This document shows, in pieces, positions 1 to 14,800 of a stretch of DNA of 64,000 nucleotides (position 1 is the first letter of the stretch; each line of letters opens with the position of its first letter). The notes beneath the pieces were generated by a model. That model saw only the letters and a program-made list of their open reading frames with translations. It was not told the origin of the DNA and searched no databases. The stretch comes from Congeria kusceri (lineage: Eukaryota > Mollusca > Bivalvia > Myida > Dreissenidae), in the NCBI GenBank assembly GCA_027627225.1, contig CM051029.1:30331748-30395747 (forward strand), in the 5' to 3' direction. The position numbers were made by a program, and so were the translations under genes.

Positions 1-3000
1 TACATTCCATTTGGCGAGTTGCCGGGCCTCACAGCGTTTGACTACAAATAAATAGCTAATACTACATTTGATCTCTCGTTTAATGATCCATATTACTGAT
101 AACAATATATTGTCTTTCTAACATATTTCTTAAATACTTTGTTCGGTTTCAGTCATTTCGTGCATTGAGTTGCTATCATTAGCTTATTTTTAACTTACAA
201 CGAGTTTCGTCTACACAGTTATGAGGCTCGTACATAATAATACAAATAATTAGTATACCTTACATTTTGATACTATACTATTGTGTTGGCCACACTTCAA
301 GCATTATTTCGAAGTGTAGTACTGATTATGTTCGCTTGCTGTCTGTCGTAATCAAAATTGCTTCTTATAATATTGTGGTGTCTACGGTGTGTTTTATGCC
401 CTATATACTAGTATTTGCATTATCAAAGATCTTAAGAACCAGTTAAGCCATAATTGCCTATACAATTGCCTATTTGATATGTATAATTGTATGACTCAAT
501 GCGATTTTCTTGGCTATAATGTAATTATAAGAGGGCCCCTCTAAAGAGTCAGTGTAGTTTTCATACGTTAGGCCGTTTACGTTTTGTTATCTTCAATAGC
601 GTAAACTCTATGCATTTATTATATTAAAATCGTATTCAATCGTATTGTATTTCAAGTATTACGTAACTAGCTTGTGCCTCTTTTCGATATCATAGCGATA
701 TGGTATGATACGCACCTGGCAGCAAATTCGATGTTAATTTGTGATATTAAAAAATTAATTTAATTCCTTTTTGAGGGTAATTGCGAGTAACCGTAAGCTG
801 ACGGCATCATCTTTTTCTACTTTAATGTTGTCAATATTTTTATTCTATGGTATCTTATTATTTTACTGCGCCAGACTAAAACCTTCTTCCATATGCTGTA
901 CAACAGACTCTCAAACAACATTAATGGAACATGAGCATGGATCAGTTGTACTAAAACAGCTGCTGGAAATCTGAATAATCGTTAGGTTTGATATACCATT
1001 ATTACATGTGTATCGTCATCTGTATGGGCTAAAAATGTGACACTTTCCCTGGGTGTATACATTAAAGCTGTATCAGTGTTGTTATAGCTGCAATAATTAT
1101 ATATTTTCATTAATGGCTGTAATGGTTATTAGTAATAATCGAATAAGCATGAAAACGTGTGTGTTACAATGTAACCTTGAAACTATCAATACTATTGTGA
1201 CAAAATTAGTTATTATTGATTGTTTAAATTAGTTATCTTTATCACCATTACATATTTTAGTCCAACTACAGGTTAACAAAGATTTAATCATTATGCAAGT
1301 GTGTTTTATCAACGCGTTTGAGAGGAGTGCAATATAAATGCCATAAATAAAGTCAGTCAAATTTGCGTGATTATCCATTTATCTCAGATGATTCGATTCT
1401 CCAAACTGTGACAACAGGATGGTGCCAGTGCAGTAGATTTTAACACCCGAGAATCGGGGAGAGTCAAATAAAGCAAGAGTGTTAGTAATAATCGAATTAC
1501 CAATCATACATGTGTTGTTAAATATATTTATGATGCTAGCAATATTATTGAAACAAAACTTTCCATTATTTACCGTTCTATATTTGTTATCCCCAAACTC
1601 ATTGATCTGGCTTTTTTTCCAGCATTCGGGTGCTCTCATTGTCTTATTTACAGTATTATGGCGAGTTGCAGAACTAAGCTTGTTTTGACAACTGATACAG
1701 TTTTATTGATTGCAATTAGCCATAAATTATCCGGGGTAAGGATACTATCATCGGTCTTTATAGCTCACCGTATTAAGTGCGTTATTTTCCGATTTCTGTC
1801 ACTGCAATAAATAGCTTCTACCTCACTTATTGATACTGCATTATTGGCAGTGTCACATTTCCAGCATTATGTCGAAATGTAGTGACTACTGTGTTCGTTT
1901 CTTGCTTATACCTTTCTTTTTATGTCCCCACACACTGGGAGGCATAAGACATTGTTCTTAGCGGTCCGTCGGGTCATACAAACGTACGTACGCACGTCCT
2001 GAAATTGTATGGATTAAACTCCTGTTTTACTGCTGGGCGGATTTCGCTCAAACTTTCACAGCTTTATAACCTTGGTGTGTCGGTGATCGTGAGAGAAGGA
2101 ATTTTTGCTGAGACTACATTTGGTAGAATTATGGCCCTTTGTCATTATTTCCACTATAAAATATACAAAATATGAACTCCTCTTACAGTGCTGGGCGGAT
2201 TTAACTGAAACGTTCACAGCTGGAGAACATTAATGTGTAGGTGATCGTAAAATACGGAATTTAGGCTGCGTCCAATTTTGGCAGATTTATTGCCATTTTT
2301 CATTTTTACTACTATAGTACTTCCTGAAATGTGTTGGACTCAACACTTTTTTAAGTGCTAGGCTGATTTTGCTGAAATGTTTAAAGCTGAGGAACCATTA
2401 TGTGTAGATGATCTAAAAGGAATGAATTTTGGAACACGTATGGCCTTTGGCCATTTTTGTACTATAGAATATAGACATATGGACTCAACTTTTCTTTAGC
2501 AGTTTGATAAACTTTGTTCAAACTTTTACGACAAAAGGGCCTTAATGTGTGGGTGATCATACATGAAGGCATTTCTTCATCGACAAATGTTGGCAGAATT
2601 ATGGCCCTTTTCCACTTTTCCACCATAGAATATATACTTATCGATATTTTGTGGACTCAGACTCTCTTGAAATGCTTGGCGGATGGCGTTCAAACTGTCA
2701 AAGCTGAAGGACATTAATGTCTAGGCGATCGTAAAGGAAGAAATTTCAGCTGCGACCAATTTCTGTAGAAGTGATACCCTTTGTCATATTTCTACTATAA
2801 AATTATTAAAAAAAAAAAAAATTGGGGCAATAATTAGTGTTGGCGAAAAGTCCTTTGTCTGTTTTCAAACATATGTGGTGAGGGCATCCCTGTCTGTGAC
2901 ACATCTAGTTGATACCGTACTGTTGAGTGTACCATATTTTCAGAAATATGTCGATTAGCGTGCTGAGTATTCGCTTACAGCTTGTAGAAATAAAAATTAA

Positions 3001-4210
3001 AATTTGAAATGCATAATTTAGGGTCTACAGTGCGTTTTATGACCTACATCTGTTCTTGTTCTATATGTTATTAAGCAAGTTTGGGTCTCACTTACCTGTT
3101 TTATATTGGCAATTGCATAGTTCAAGGCGGTTTACAAATATGAGTGATATATTTGTAACTAAAAGAGCGCATAATTGTCAGTTCTTTTTACACGCGTAAT
3201 GACGTTTTCTATTGATTAAATATATGATATTTTCTGAAGCATAAAGGTATTCTTTATTAAATTATAAAGGTATTAAATCTGGCTGCATTTCAAGCATTAA
3301 GTTACATGCGTTTATTTCTTTTGGAAGTATGTTGAGATGCTTATGCATGCATGTGGGGCAAATACAAATGTTATTTTATTTATTTTCACAAATAATTGTA
3401 ATTCCATATGCTAATATTTGTGGTAAACGGCTAACGGACAGAATAATATTCTGCATTATGTATGCTGATTATTCGATTGTCTTATTCTCTCTAATTTCTC
3501 TCCATCATGTTTTTAATTGTAAGCTTTTTATTGATACTATGAATTCGATTTCTATCTTTATCACCTTATGCGTACTTATGGGCAATTTCGTGTGTATGCA
3601 TATCTTGGCAATTGCACAGGTTTGTAAATGTATTTCATGTCTTAAATGCAGTTACTGCATTGGCCATATATTATAACGCAAATGGATAGCGGGGATTAAA
3701 TCCCTGTTGTCTGAATACATAGTATCTTACCAAGCATATATTAAATGCGTGTTGATCTGTTTGAAAAATATCCTTACACATTTAATTTAAGTAGTTTCTA
3801 TGAAGAATGTTATGTATGTTTTTTCAATAAAAAGGACAATGTACTTTGATTTAAAGTACTATCTCTATATATTTAATACTTACCCATATCATATTGAAGT
3901 ATATCCAAACAAATGTAATTAATTTGCTTAACTTTTCGGCACCCACATATTTTAAATAGTGTTTTGCTTTTACATATGGTCTGAAAGAATAGCGCACGTT
4001 TATTTTTGGAAAAAAATGTGTATATGCTTTCGGGTTGTTTTAAGTGAATGATAAGTGTCATTGTTGAAATTATCCCCACCCAAGAAATAACTAACAAAGC
4101 ACGGTGTGAATTTAAATTAGTGCATAACTTAAGGAAGAGAAGGATCATGTTTGTTGTATATGTAACACGTTCCCGAAATGCGTATACGTCCTTCATTTGT
4201 TCTCTACAAA
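1..4210. repeat. macrosatellite unit A
   Basis: First complete unit seen. It includes the minisatellite at about 1,960-2,930 and a 14-bp A tract near 2,808. It aligns with unit B (4,211-8,315) base for base over long stretches. Confidence 0.85.
1960..2930. repeat. ~162-bp minisatellite element embedded in unit A
   Basis: Five degenerate copies of a motif of the type gctgggcggattt followed by caaactttcacagct recur near 2,030, 2,192, 2,358, 2,510 and 2,672, a period of 152-166 bp. The block opens with a CGTACGTACG-rich stretch near 1,982 and closes with gtgtctgtgacacatctagt near 2,893. The same block recurs in unit B (~6,120-7,110), unit D (~11,560-12,550) and, reverse-complemented, in the right palindrome arm (~19,770-20,770). 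ORFs that cross it are by-products of the repeat. Confidence 0.8.
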
Positions 4211-7200
4211 TACTTTCCATTTGGCGAGTTGCCGGGCTTCACTGCGTTTGACTACACATAAATAGCTAATACTACATTATTTGATCTCCCGTATAATGAT
4301 CCATATTACTGATAACAATATATTGTATTTCTAACAATTTTTTTTAAATACTTTGTTCGGTTTCAGCCATTTCGAGCATTGAGTTGCTATCATTAGCTTA
4401 TTTTTAACTTACAATGAGTTTCGTCTACACAGTTATGAGGCTCGTACATAATAATAAAATTAATTAGTATACCTTACATTTTGATACTATACTATTGTGT
4501 TGGTCACACTTCAAGCATAATTTCGAAGTGTAGTACTGATTGTGTTCGCTTGCTGTTTGTCGTAATCAAAATTGCTTCTTATAATACGTCATTGTGGTGT
4601 CTACGGTGTGTTCTATATACTAGTATTTGCATTATCAAAGATTTAAAGGACCAGTTTAAGCCACAATTGCCTATTTGATAGGTATAATTGCATCACTAAA
4701 TGCGCTTGTCTTACCTATAATGTAATTATAAGAGGCCTCCACTAAATATTCAGTGTAGTTTTGATGCGTAAGGCCGTTTACGTTTTGTTATCTTCAATAG
4801 CGTAAACTCTATGCATTTATTATCGTATTCAGACGTATTGTATTTCAAGTATTACGTAACTAGCTTGTGCCTCATTTCGATAGCAGAGCGATATGCTTTG
4901 ACACGCATCTGGGTGCTTATTCGATGTTAATTTGTGATATTAACAAATTAATTTAATTCCTTTTTGAGGGTAATTGCGAGTAACCATAAGCTGACGGCAT
5001 CAAATTTTTTCTACTTTTATTTTTATCCTGTGGTATCTTATTATTTTACTGCGCCATACTAAAACCTTCTTCCATATGGTGTACAAAAGACCCTCAAACA
5101 ACATTCATGTATCATGAGATTGGATCAGTTGTACTAAAACAGATGCAGGAAATCTGATATTGTCGTTAGTTTTGATATACCATTATTGCATATGAATCGA
5201 AATCTGTATGGGCTAAAAATGTGACACTTTCCCTGGGTTTATACATCAAATATTTATCAGTGTTGTTATAGCTTCAATAATTATATATTTTCATTAATGG
5301 CTGTAATGGTTATTAGTAATAATCGAATAAGCATGAACACGTGTGTGTTAATATGTAATGTTGATGCTATCAATACTATTCTGACAAAATTAGTTATTAT
5401 TGATTGTTAAAATTATTGACCTTTATCATCATTACATATTTTAGTCCAACTACAGGTTAACAAATATTTAAAAATTATGCAAGTGCTTTTTATCAACGCA
5501 TTTGAGAGGAGTGCAATATAAAATGCCATAAATACAGTCAGTCAAATTTAAGTGATTATCCATTTATCTCTGATTATTCGATTCTCCAAACTGTGACAAC
5601 AGGATGGTGCCAATACACTAGAGTTCAACACACGAGAATTGGGGAGAATCAAATAAAGAAAGAGTGTTAGTAATAATCTTATTAACAATCATACATGTAT
5701 TGTTAAATATATTTATGATGCTTGCAATATTATTTAAACAAATCTTTCCATTATTTACCGTTCTATATTTGTTCTCCCCAAACACATTGATTTGGCTTTA
5801 TTTCGAGAATCCGGGTGCTCTCATTTTCTTATTTACAGTATTATGGCGAGTTGCAAAAGTAGGCATGTTTTGACAACTCATTCAGTTTTATTGATAGCAA
5901 TTAACCATAAATTCTCCTGGGTAAGGATACCATGATCGTGTCTTTATAGCTCACCTTATTAAGTGCGTTTTTTTCTATTTCTGTCACTGCAATATATAGC
6001 TTCTACCTCTCTTTTTGATACTGCATTATTGGTAGTGTCAAATTTCCAGCATTATGTCGAAATGTATTGCCTACTGTGCTGGTTTCTTGCTTTTACCTTT
6101 CTTTTTCTGTCCCCACACATTGGGAGGCATTAGGCATTGTTCTCGGCGGTCCGTCGGGTCGTACGTACGTACGCACGCACGTCCTGAAATTGTATGTATT
6201 TAACTCCTCTTTTACTGCTGGGCGGATTTCGCTCAAACTTTCACAGCTTAAGAACTTTTTTGTGTGGGTGATCGTGAGAGATGGAATTTTTGCTGAGACT
6301 ACATTTGGTAGAATTATGGCCCTTTGTCATTATTTCCACTATAGAATATCCAAATTATGAACTCCTCTTACAATGCTGGGCGGATTTAACTGAAACGTTC
6401 ACAGCTGGAGAACCTTAATGTGTAGGTGATCGTAAAAGGCGAAATTTAGACTGCGTCCAATTTTGGGCAGATTTATTGCTATTTTTCATGTTTACGACTT
6501 TAGTACTTCTTGAAATTTTTTCGACTCAACACATTTTGAACTGTTAGTCTGATTTTGCTTAAATGTTTAAAGCTGAGGAACCATTATGTGTAGATGATCT
6601 GAAAGGAATGAATTTTGGCTTCGACCAATTTTTGCATATTTATGTCCCTTGGCCATTTTTATACTGTAGAATATAGGCGGAGGACTCCACTTCTATTTAA
6701 CAGTTTGATAAAGTTCGTTCAAACTTTTACAACTAAAGAGCCTTAATGTGTGGGTGATCATATCTGAAGGCAGCGACTAATTTTGGCAGAATTATGGCCC
6801 TCTTCCACTTTTCTACCATATAATATATAATTCCGGATATTTTGTGGATTCAGTCTCTCTTGAAATGCTTGGCGGATGGCGTTCAAACTGTCAAAGCTGA
6901 AGGACATTAATGTCTAGGCGATCGCAAAGGAAGAAATTTCGGTTGCGACCAATTTCGGCAGAATTATTACCATTTGTCATTTTTTTACTATAAAATAGTT
7001 TTAAAAAGTATTTGTTAAGTCAAGAATTAGTGTTGGCGACAAGTCCTTTGTCTGTTTCCAAACATGTAAGGTTGGGGCACCCGTGTCTGTGACACATCTA
7101 GTAGATACTGTACTGTTCATTCTACCATATTTTCTTTTTCTATATGTTATTGAGCAAGTTTAATTCTCACTTGGCTGTTTTATATTGGCAATTGCATATT

Positions 7201-8315
7201 TCAAGGCGGTTTACCAATATGAGTGATCTGTTGGTAACTGAAAGAGCGCATATTTGTAAACAGTCAGTGTTTTTAACATGCGTAATGGCGTTTTCTATTT
7301 GATTAAATATATGATATCTTCTGAAGCATGAAGGTATTCTTTTTTAAAATATAACGTACCAAATCTGATTGTATTGCAAGCATTAATATGCATGCATTTA
7401 TTTTATTTTGGAATTATCTTGAGATGCTTGCGCATGAATGTGGGGCAAAAACAAATGTTATTTTATTTATTTTCACAATTAATTGTAATTCCATATGCTT
7501 ATATTTGTGGTAAACGGCTAACGGACAGAATAATATTCCATATTATGTATGCTGATTATTCGATTGTCTTATTTTCTCTGATTTCTCTCCATCATGCTTT
7601 TAATTGTAAGCTTTTTATGCATACTATGGATTCAATTTCTATCTTTATCAGCTTATTCATACTTATGGCGAATGTCGTGTGTAGGGATATCATGGCAATT
7701 GTACAGGTTTGTAAAATGTATTTCATGTCCTAAATGCAGTTATTGCATTGGCCATCTATTATAACGCATTCGAGCACCTCCCGTATTTTGTGGGGATTAA
7801 ATCCCTATTGTCTAAACACATAGTTTCTTACCACGCGTATATTAAATGCGTTTTGATCTATTAGAAAAATATCCTTACACCTTTAATTTAAGTAGTTTCT
7901 TTGAAGACTGTTATGTATGTTTGCTCCAATAAAAAAGGACAATATACCTTGATTTAAGGTACTGTCTATATATTTTTCATTCTTACCCATATCATATTGG
8001 AGTATATCCAAACAAATGTAATTAATTTGCTTACTTATTCGGCACCCATATATTATAAATAATGTTTTGCTTTTACATATGGTCTGAAAGAATAGCGCAC
8101 GTTTGTTTTTGGAAATAAATGTGTATATGCATTCGGTTTGTTTTAAGTGAATGAAACATGTCATTGTTGGAATTATCCCCACCCACGAAATAACTCTAAC
8201 AAAGCACGGTGTGAATTTAAATTAGTGCATAACTTAAGGAAAAGAAGGATCATGTTTGTTGTATATGTAATACGTTCCCGAAATGCGTATACGTCCTACA
8301 TTTGGTCTCCACAAA
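4211..8315. repeat. macrosatellite unit B
   Basis: Second unit, very similar to A. It lacks about 100 bp of A's sequence near 7,130. It keeps the pre-insertion (empty) version of the transposon target site seen at 21,324: the reverse complement of about 5,550-5,570 reads ggataatcacTTAAatttg. Confidence 0.85.
6120..7110. repeat. ~162-bp minisatellite element in unit B
   Basis: Copy of the block at 1,960-2,930, opening with cgtacgtacgtacgcacgca near 6,161 and closing with gtgtctgtgacacatctagt near 7,083. Confidence 0.75.
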
Positions 8316-9994
8316 TACATTCCATTTGGCGAGTTGCCGGGCCTTACAGCGGTTGACTACAAATAAATGGTTAATAATACATTATTTGATCTCTCGTTTA
8401 ATGATCCCTATTACCGATAACAATATAATGTCTTTCTAACAAATTTCTTGAATGCTTTGTTCGGTTTCACTCATTTCCAGCATTGAGTTGCTATCATTAG
8501 CTTATTTTTAACTTACCACGAGTTTCGTCTACACAGTTATGAGGCTCGTACATAATAATAAATTAATTAGTATACCTTACATTTTGATACTTTACTATTG
8601 GCTTGGCCACACTTCAAGCATTATTTCGAAGTGTAGTACTGATAGTGTTCGCTTGCTGTTTGTCGTAATCAAAATTGCTTCTTATAATACGTAATTGTGG
8701 TCTCTACGGTGTGTTTTATGCCCTATATACTAGTATTTGCATTAGCAAAGATTTAAAGAACAAGTTTAAGCCACACTTGCCTATTTGATAGGTATAATTG
8801 CATGACTCAATGCGTTTTTCTTAACTATAATGTAATTATTAGAGGCCTCCACTAAATAGTCAGTGTAATTGTATGCGTAAGGGCGTTTACGTTTGTTTTG
8901 AATGTATGATATATTCAATCGCGTAAACTTTATGCATTTATTATTTTAAAAACGTATTCAGTCGTATTGTATTCCAAATATTACGTAACTATATTTTGCC
9001 TCTTTTCAGTACCATAGCGATATACTTGGACACGCACCTGTGGACAAATTGGATGTTAATTAGTGATATTAACAAATTAATTTAATTCATTTTATAGGGT
9101 AATTGCGGATAACCGTAAGCTGACGGCATCAAATTTGTCTACTTTAATGGTGTCAATATTTTCATTCTATGCTATCTTATTATTTTACTGCGTCAGACTA
9201 AAATCTTCTTCCATGTGTTGTATAACAGACCCTCAAACAACATTAATGGAACGTGAGATTGGATCAGTTGTACTAAAATCAGCTGCAGGAAATCTGAATT
9301 ATCGTTAGTTTTGACATACCATTATTACATGGGAGTTGAAATCTGTATAGGCTATACATGTAACACTTTCAAAGCTTTATCTTTGTTGTTACAGCTGCAA
9401 TAAATATATAATGTAATTAATGGCAGTATTGGTTATTAGTAATAATCGAATAAGCATGAAAACGTGTGTGTTACTATGTAACGTTGATGCTATCAAACCT
9501 ATTCTGACTATATTAGTTGTTATGTATTGTTAAAACTGTTGGCCTTGATCTTTATCATACGTTTTAGTCTGCCTACTGGTAAACAAATATTTAAACATTA
9601 TGGACGTTTTTTTATTGGCAATACATTTAACAGGAGTGCAATATAAAGCCTAATAAATGCAGTCAATCAGATTTGATTGATGATCCAATTATCTCAAACG
9701 ATACGAGACAGCAAACTGTGACAGCAGAATGGTGCAAATACTCCAGCGTTCAAAACATCAGAATTGGGGGAGGTCGAATATAGAAAGGTTGTTAGTAATA
9801 ATTAGCAAGCATACATGTATGTTGCAATGTATTTATAATGCTAACAATAGTACTTCTCAAAAGTAACCATCATATAGGTAGTCTTAAATAGTGTTTCGCT
9901 TTTTAATATTGTAGTAAAATATAGGGCACGTTTATGTTTTAAACACAATATGTATATGCATTTGGTTTGTTTCAAGTGAATGATAAGCGTCTAC
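8316..9994. repeat. truncated macrosatellite unit C
   Basis: It matches units A and B until about 9,855. It then jumps from unit position ~1,545 to ~3,945, an internal deletion of roughly 2.4 kb that removes the minisatellite, and joins the next unit at unit position ~320 near 9,995. The junction is also present, mirrored, in the right palindrome arm near 23,660-23,690, so it is older than the inversion. Confidence 0.75.
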
Positions 9995-12900
9995 GTTTTG
10001 TTCTGATTATTTTCGCTTGCTGGCTGTCGAAATTAAAGTTGTTTATTATGATGCATCAGTGTGGTGTCTAAAGTGTGTTCTGTGCTCTATATGGTAGTAT
10101 ATGCATGATCTATAATTGAGCCACAATTGCCTATTTGAGAGATGTAATTGCATGTTTCAATGCGGTTTTCTTAAAAGATTTAAATAATATGTATTTGCGT
10201 AATTATAAGAGTGCTCTTCTAAAAAATCAGTGTAGCTTTCATTCGAAAGGGCGTTTACGTTTTGTTTCAATATATTATGATGTCTTCAATAGCGTTATCT
10301 GTATGCATTTATTATATTAAAACGGATTTCATCGTGTTGTATTTCAAGTATTGCGTTACTTTCTTGTGCCTCATTTCGAAGGCATAGCGGGATGCTTTAA
10401 TCCACATCTGGGGACATATTAAACGTTAAGTATTCATATTAAAAATGAACTAAATTCATTTTTAATAGTAAATGTGAATAACCGTAATGTGACGGCATAA
10501 TATTCTACTTTAATGTTTAATTTTATTTATTCTATGGTTTCTTATTATTTTACTGCATCATACTTCAACTTTTGTCCATAATTTTTACATCAGACTCTGA
10601 AACAACATTAATGGGAAATGAGACAGGATCAGTTGTTCTAAAACAGCTGCAGGATATCTGACTAATTATTAGTTATTACATGCCATATTCTGTAAAGGTT
10701 TATCCTTGTTCGTATAGTTGTAATAACTATATATTTACTTTAACGGTAGTAATGGTTGTTATAAATAATATAGTAAGATATAAAACATGTAAATTGCTAT
10801 GTATTTATGATGCTAGCAATATTAAACTAACAATGTTACATGTTGTCATTATTTACTGCTAAAATTGATGACCGTTAACTTTATTTCATATTGTAGTCCA
10901 CCTACAGGTCAACAAAGATATAAAAAAATATGCAACTGTGTTCTTTAATGCATTTAAGAAGAGTGCAATATAAAATGCGATACTTGCAGTCAGTAAAACT
11001 TGAATGATTATCCATTTATCTCAGACGATTCGCGTTACCAAACTGTGACCACAGGATGGTGCCAATACACTAGAGTTCAACAAACGAGAATTGGGGGTAA
11101 ATCAAATAAATAAAACGTTTTAGTAATAATCGAATTAACAATCATACATGTATGTTAAAATATATTAATAATAATAGCAAAATTATTTAACAAAACTATC
11201 CATTATTTAGCGTTCTATATTTGTTCTCCCCAAACACATTTATTTAGCTTCATTTCCAGCATTCGGGTGCTCTGATTGTCTTATTTTCAGTATTATGGCG
11301 AGTTGCGCGAATAGGCATCTTTTGTCAAATTATACAGTTTAATTGATAGTAATCAACCATAAATTATCTGGAGTAAGGATACCGTTATGGTGTCTTTATA
11401 GCTCACCTTGTTAAGTGCGTTTGTCGATTTCTGTTACAGCTATCTTAAGCTTATTCCTCACCTTTTGATCCTGCATTGTTAGTAGTGTCACATTTCCATC
11501 ATTATGTCGAAATGTAGTGCGTACTGTGTTCGTGTGTTGCTTCTACATTCAGTTTTATATCCCCACAAAATAGGAGGCATTAGGCATGATCTTGGCGGTC
11601 CGTCGGTCCGTACGTACGTACGTATGCACGTCACTAAAATTTAATGTATTCAACACCTCTTTTACTGCTGGGCGGATTTCGCTAAAACTTTCACAGCTGA
11701 AGATCCTTAATGTGTGGGTGATCGTGAGAGATGGAATTTTTGCTGTGACCAATTTAGGTAGAATTATGGTCCTCTGTCATATTTTCCAACAAGAATATAT
11801 AATTATCAATTCCTCTTCAACCGCTGGGCAAATTTAACTCACACGTTCACAGCTGAAGAAACTGAATGTGTAGGTGATCGTAAAAGAAGAAATTTAGGCT
11901 GCGTCCAATTTTGGCAGGTTTATGGGTATTTGTCATTTTTATCACTATAGTACTTCTTGAAACTCTGTGGACTAAACTCCTTTTTAAGTGCTGGGCTGAT
12001 TTAGCTGAAACTTTGAAAGCTAAAGAACCGTCATGTGTAGGTGATCTGAAAGGAATAATTTTCGATTGCGACCAATTTCGGCAGACTTATGGCCCTTGGC
12101 TACTTTTCTACTGTATGGTTAGTGTTAGTCTGACGACTCTTTAACAGCTTAAACGATTTTGCTCAATATTTCACAGCTAAACGGCTTTAATGTGCAGGTA
12201 ATCACTAATTAGGGAATTTCGGCGGCGACCAATTTTGGCAGAATTATGGCCCTTTGCCACTTTTCCATTATGGCATATATACTTCCCGATATTTTGTGGA
12301 CTCATCTCTTGAAATGCTTGGCGGATGGCTATCAAACTGTAAACGCTGAAGGACATTAATGTTTAGGTAATCGTAAAGGAAGGAATTTTGGATGCGATCA
12401 ATTTTGGCAGAATTACGGCTCTGTCATTTGTTCTACTATCGAATATATTTGAAATTAAATTGTTGCGGCAAAAATTAGTGCTGGCGACACGTCTATGTCT
12501 GTTTCCAAACACATGTCGTGGGGGCGTCCGTGTCTGTGACACATCTAGTTGACACTGTATTGTTGAGTGTGCAATATTTGTATGACTATTTTGATTTGTC
12601 GTGCTGACTGTTCGTTTGCAGCTTGTAGAAATTGAAATTACAAATTAAAATGAATATTTTCAGCGTCTACATTGCGTTCTCTGTCATATATTTATATAAT
12701 TGTTATATATTATAGAACAATTTTTGTTCTTACTTGCCTGTTTTTATGGGCAATTTAATATTTCAAGGCGGTTTACCAATATGAGTGATATATTTGCAAC
12801 TAAACGAGCGCATATTTGTAAACAAGCAGTGTTGTTTACATGCGTAATGGCGTTTTCTATTTGATTAAATATATGACATCTTCTGAAACATAAAAAGTTT

Positions 12901-13630
12901 TATTTTTATTAAATTATTAATTATTAATCTGGTTGTATTTCAAGCATTAAGTTACATGCGTTTATTTCTTTCGATAGTATGTTGAGATGCTTGCTCATGC
13001 ATCTTAGGCAAATTTCAATGTTAATTTTTTTGAGTTTCACAAATAATTGTAATTTCATATGCTAATTTTTTTAGATTACGTCTAGCTGACAGAATAATAT
13101 TCCGCATTGTGTATGCTGATTACGGATTAATCGATTGTCTTCATTATCTTATTTCTCTCCATCATGTGTTTCAATTTTAAATTTGTTATGCATACTATCG
13201 ATTCGATTTCTGTCTTTATCAGCTTATGCATACTTATGGCGAATTTCTGCAAAGGGATATCTTAGCAATTCCACAGGTTTGTAAATGTATTTGATGTCAT
13301 AAATGCAATTATTTCATTGGCCGTATATTATAACGCAATAGGATATCTCCCGCATTTTGTGGGCATTAAATCCCTATTGTCTGAATACATACTATCTTAT
13401 GAAGCATATATTATATGCGATTTGGTCTGTAATAAAAATATGCTTACATCTTTAATTTAAGTAGTTACTACGTAGGCTGTTATATGTGTTTATTTAAATA
13501 AAAAAGGACAATCTACATTAACTTACCATGCTAATTAAAATAAGTGCATAAGGAAAAGAAAGGGCAATTTTTGTAATATGTGTAATACGTTCCCGAAATG
13601 CTTCGACGTTCTACATTTGTTCTCAACAAA
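9995..13630. repeat. diverged macrosatellite unit D
   Basis: Corresponds to unit positions ~320-4,210 but is clearly more diverged from A and B than they are from each other. It carries the minisatellite at about 11,560-12,550. The whole unit lies in the left palindrome arm. Confidence 0.75.
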
Positions 13631-14800
13631 TGCATTTCATTTGCGAGATGCCGGACCACAATCCGTTTGACTTCAATCAAGTTAATAATCAATTGCTTGA
13701 TCACTCGTTAAATAATCATATTACGAATACCATTACATTGTCTTGATAATTACTTTATTAAGTGCGTTGCTCGATTTCAGTCATTTCCACCATTGAGTTT
13801 CTATCATTAGCTACCGTTATCTTTTTTTTGACCACTTATTGCGAGTTTCGAATACATTGTTATGAGACTCGTACATGATAATACAATTAATTACGTTACT
13901 TTTTGATATCATACTATTGGGTTGGCTACACTTCAAGAATTAAATTTAGCCTACTTCTGATTGTGTTTGCTTGCTGACTGGCGGAATTAAATTTGCTTGT
14001 TGAAATGCATCATTTTGGTGTCTACAGTGCGTTCTAAGCCCTATGTACTAGTTTATGCTTGATCTATACTTTATAGAACCATTTTAAATATTTACATTTT
14101 GTTTGAATATGCGATACCTTCAAAATCGTAAACTTAAGGTATTTATCATATTTAAAACGGATTCCATCGTACAGAATCCATTGTATTTCAAGTATTACGA
14201 TACTTTCTTGTGCCTCTTTTCGGTAGGATAGCAATATGCTTTTACACACAACTGGAGACAACTTAGATGTTTATAAGTCATATTATCAAATGAAAGTAAT
14301 GCTTTTTGATAGTAATTGAGGATAACCGTACGCTGACAGCATACTTTTCTACTGTAATGGTGTCATTTGTTTTTCATTTATTCTATGGTATCTTATTATT
14401 TGACTGCGCCACCCTAAAATCTTCTTCCATATGTTGTATAACAGCCTCTAAAACAACATTGATGGAAAATGATATGGGATCAGTTGTACTGAAACAGCTG
14501 AAAGATATATTTCTAATTGTTAGCTTCGACATACCATAATAACCTGTGTATCGAATTATGTATGGATCATATGGATGACACTTACCCAGGGTTTATATTT
14601 CAAAGCTTTAAAATTGTTCTTTCAGTTGTAATAAATGTATGTTGTCTGTAATGGTTGTAATGGTTGTTTGTAATAAATCGAATGAACAAGATAGCATGCA
14701 CATGTATGTTACTATGTATGTATGATGCTAGCTATATTATAGTAACAATAGTAGTCGTTAGTTATTATTAAAATTGTATACATGTATCTTCATATAATCA
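13631..14800. repeat. partial macrosatellite unit E
   Basis: Starts with the degenerate boundary motif tgcatttcatttgcgagatg and follows the unit for about 1.15 kb, then stops where unrelated spacer sequence begins. Confidence 0.7.

Larger units (their letters stand above)
1..14800. repeat. macrosatellite: direct array of ~4.1-kb units
   Basis: The same long sequence recurs head to tail. The motif tccatttggcgagttgccgg lies near positions 4, 4,214 and 8,319 and, diverged, near 13,634. This gives periods of about 4,210 and 4,105 bp for the first two units; later units are shorter or rearranged. Units A and B agree over nearly their full length with scattered substitutions and small indels, while D and E are clearly older. 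No unit has an ORF above about 120 codons, and the ORFs are not conserved in frame between units, so I see no coding function. Each full unit carries an internal ~162-bp minisatellite. The window opens inside the array, so its left end is not visible. Confidence 0.9.

Noticed and set aside
1379..14539. Short ORFs repeated between macrosatellite units (e.g. 3,329-3,676, 7,374-7,733, 14,306-14,539)
   Set aside because: Frames and ends differ between units and nothing matches a known domain; the repetition reflects DNA repeats, not a gene family.
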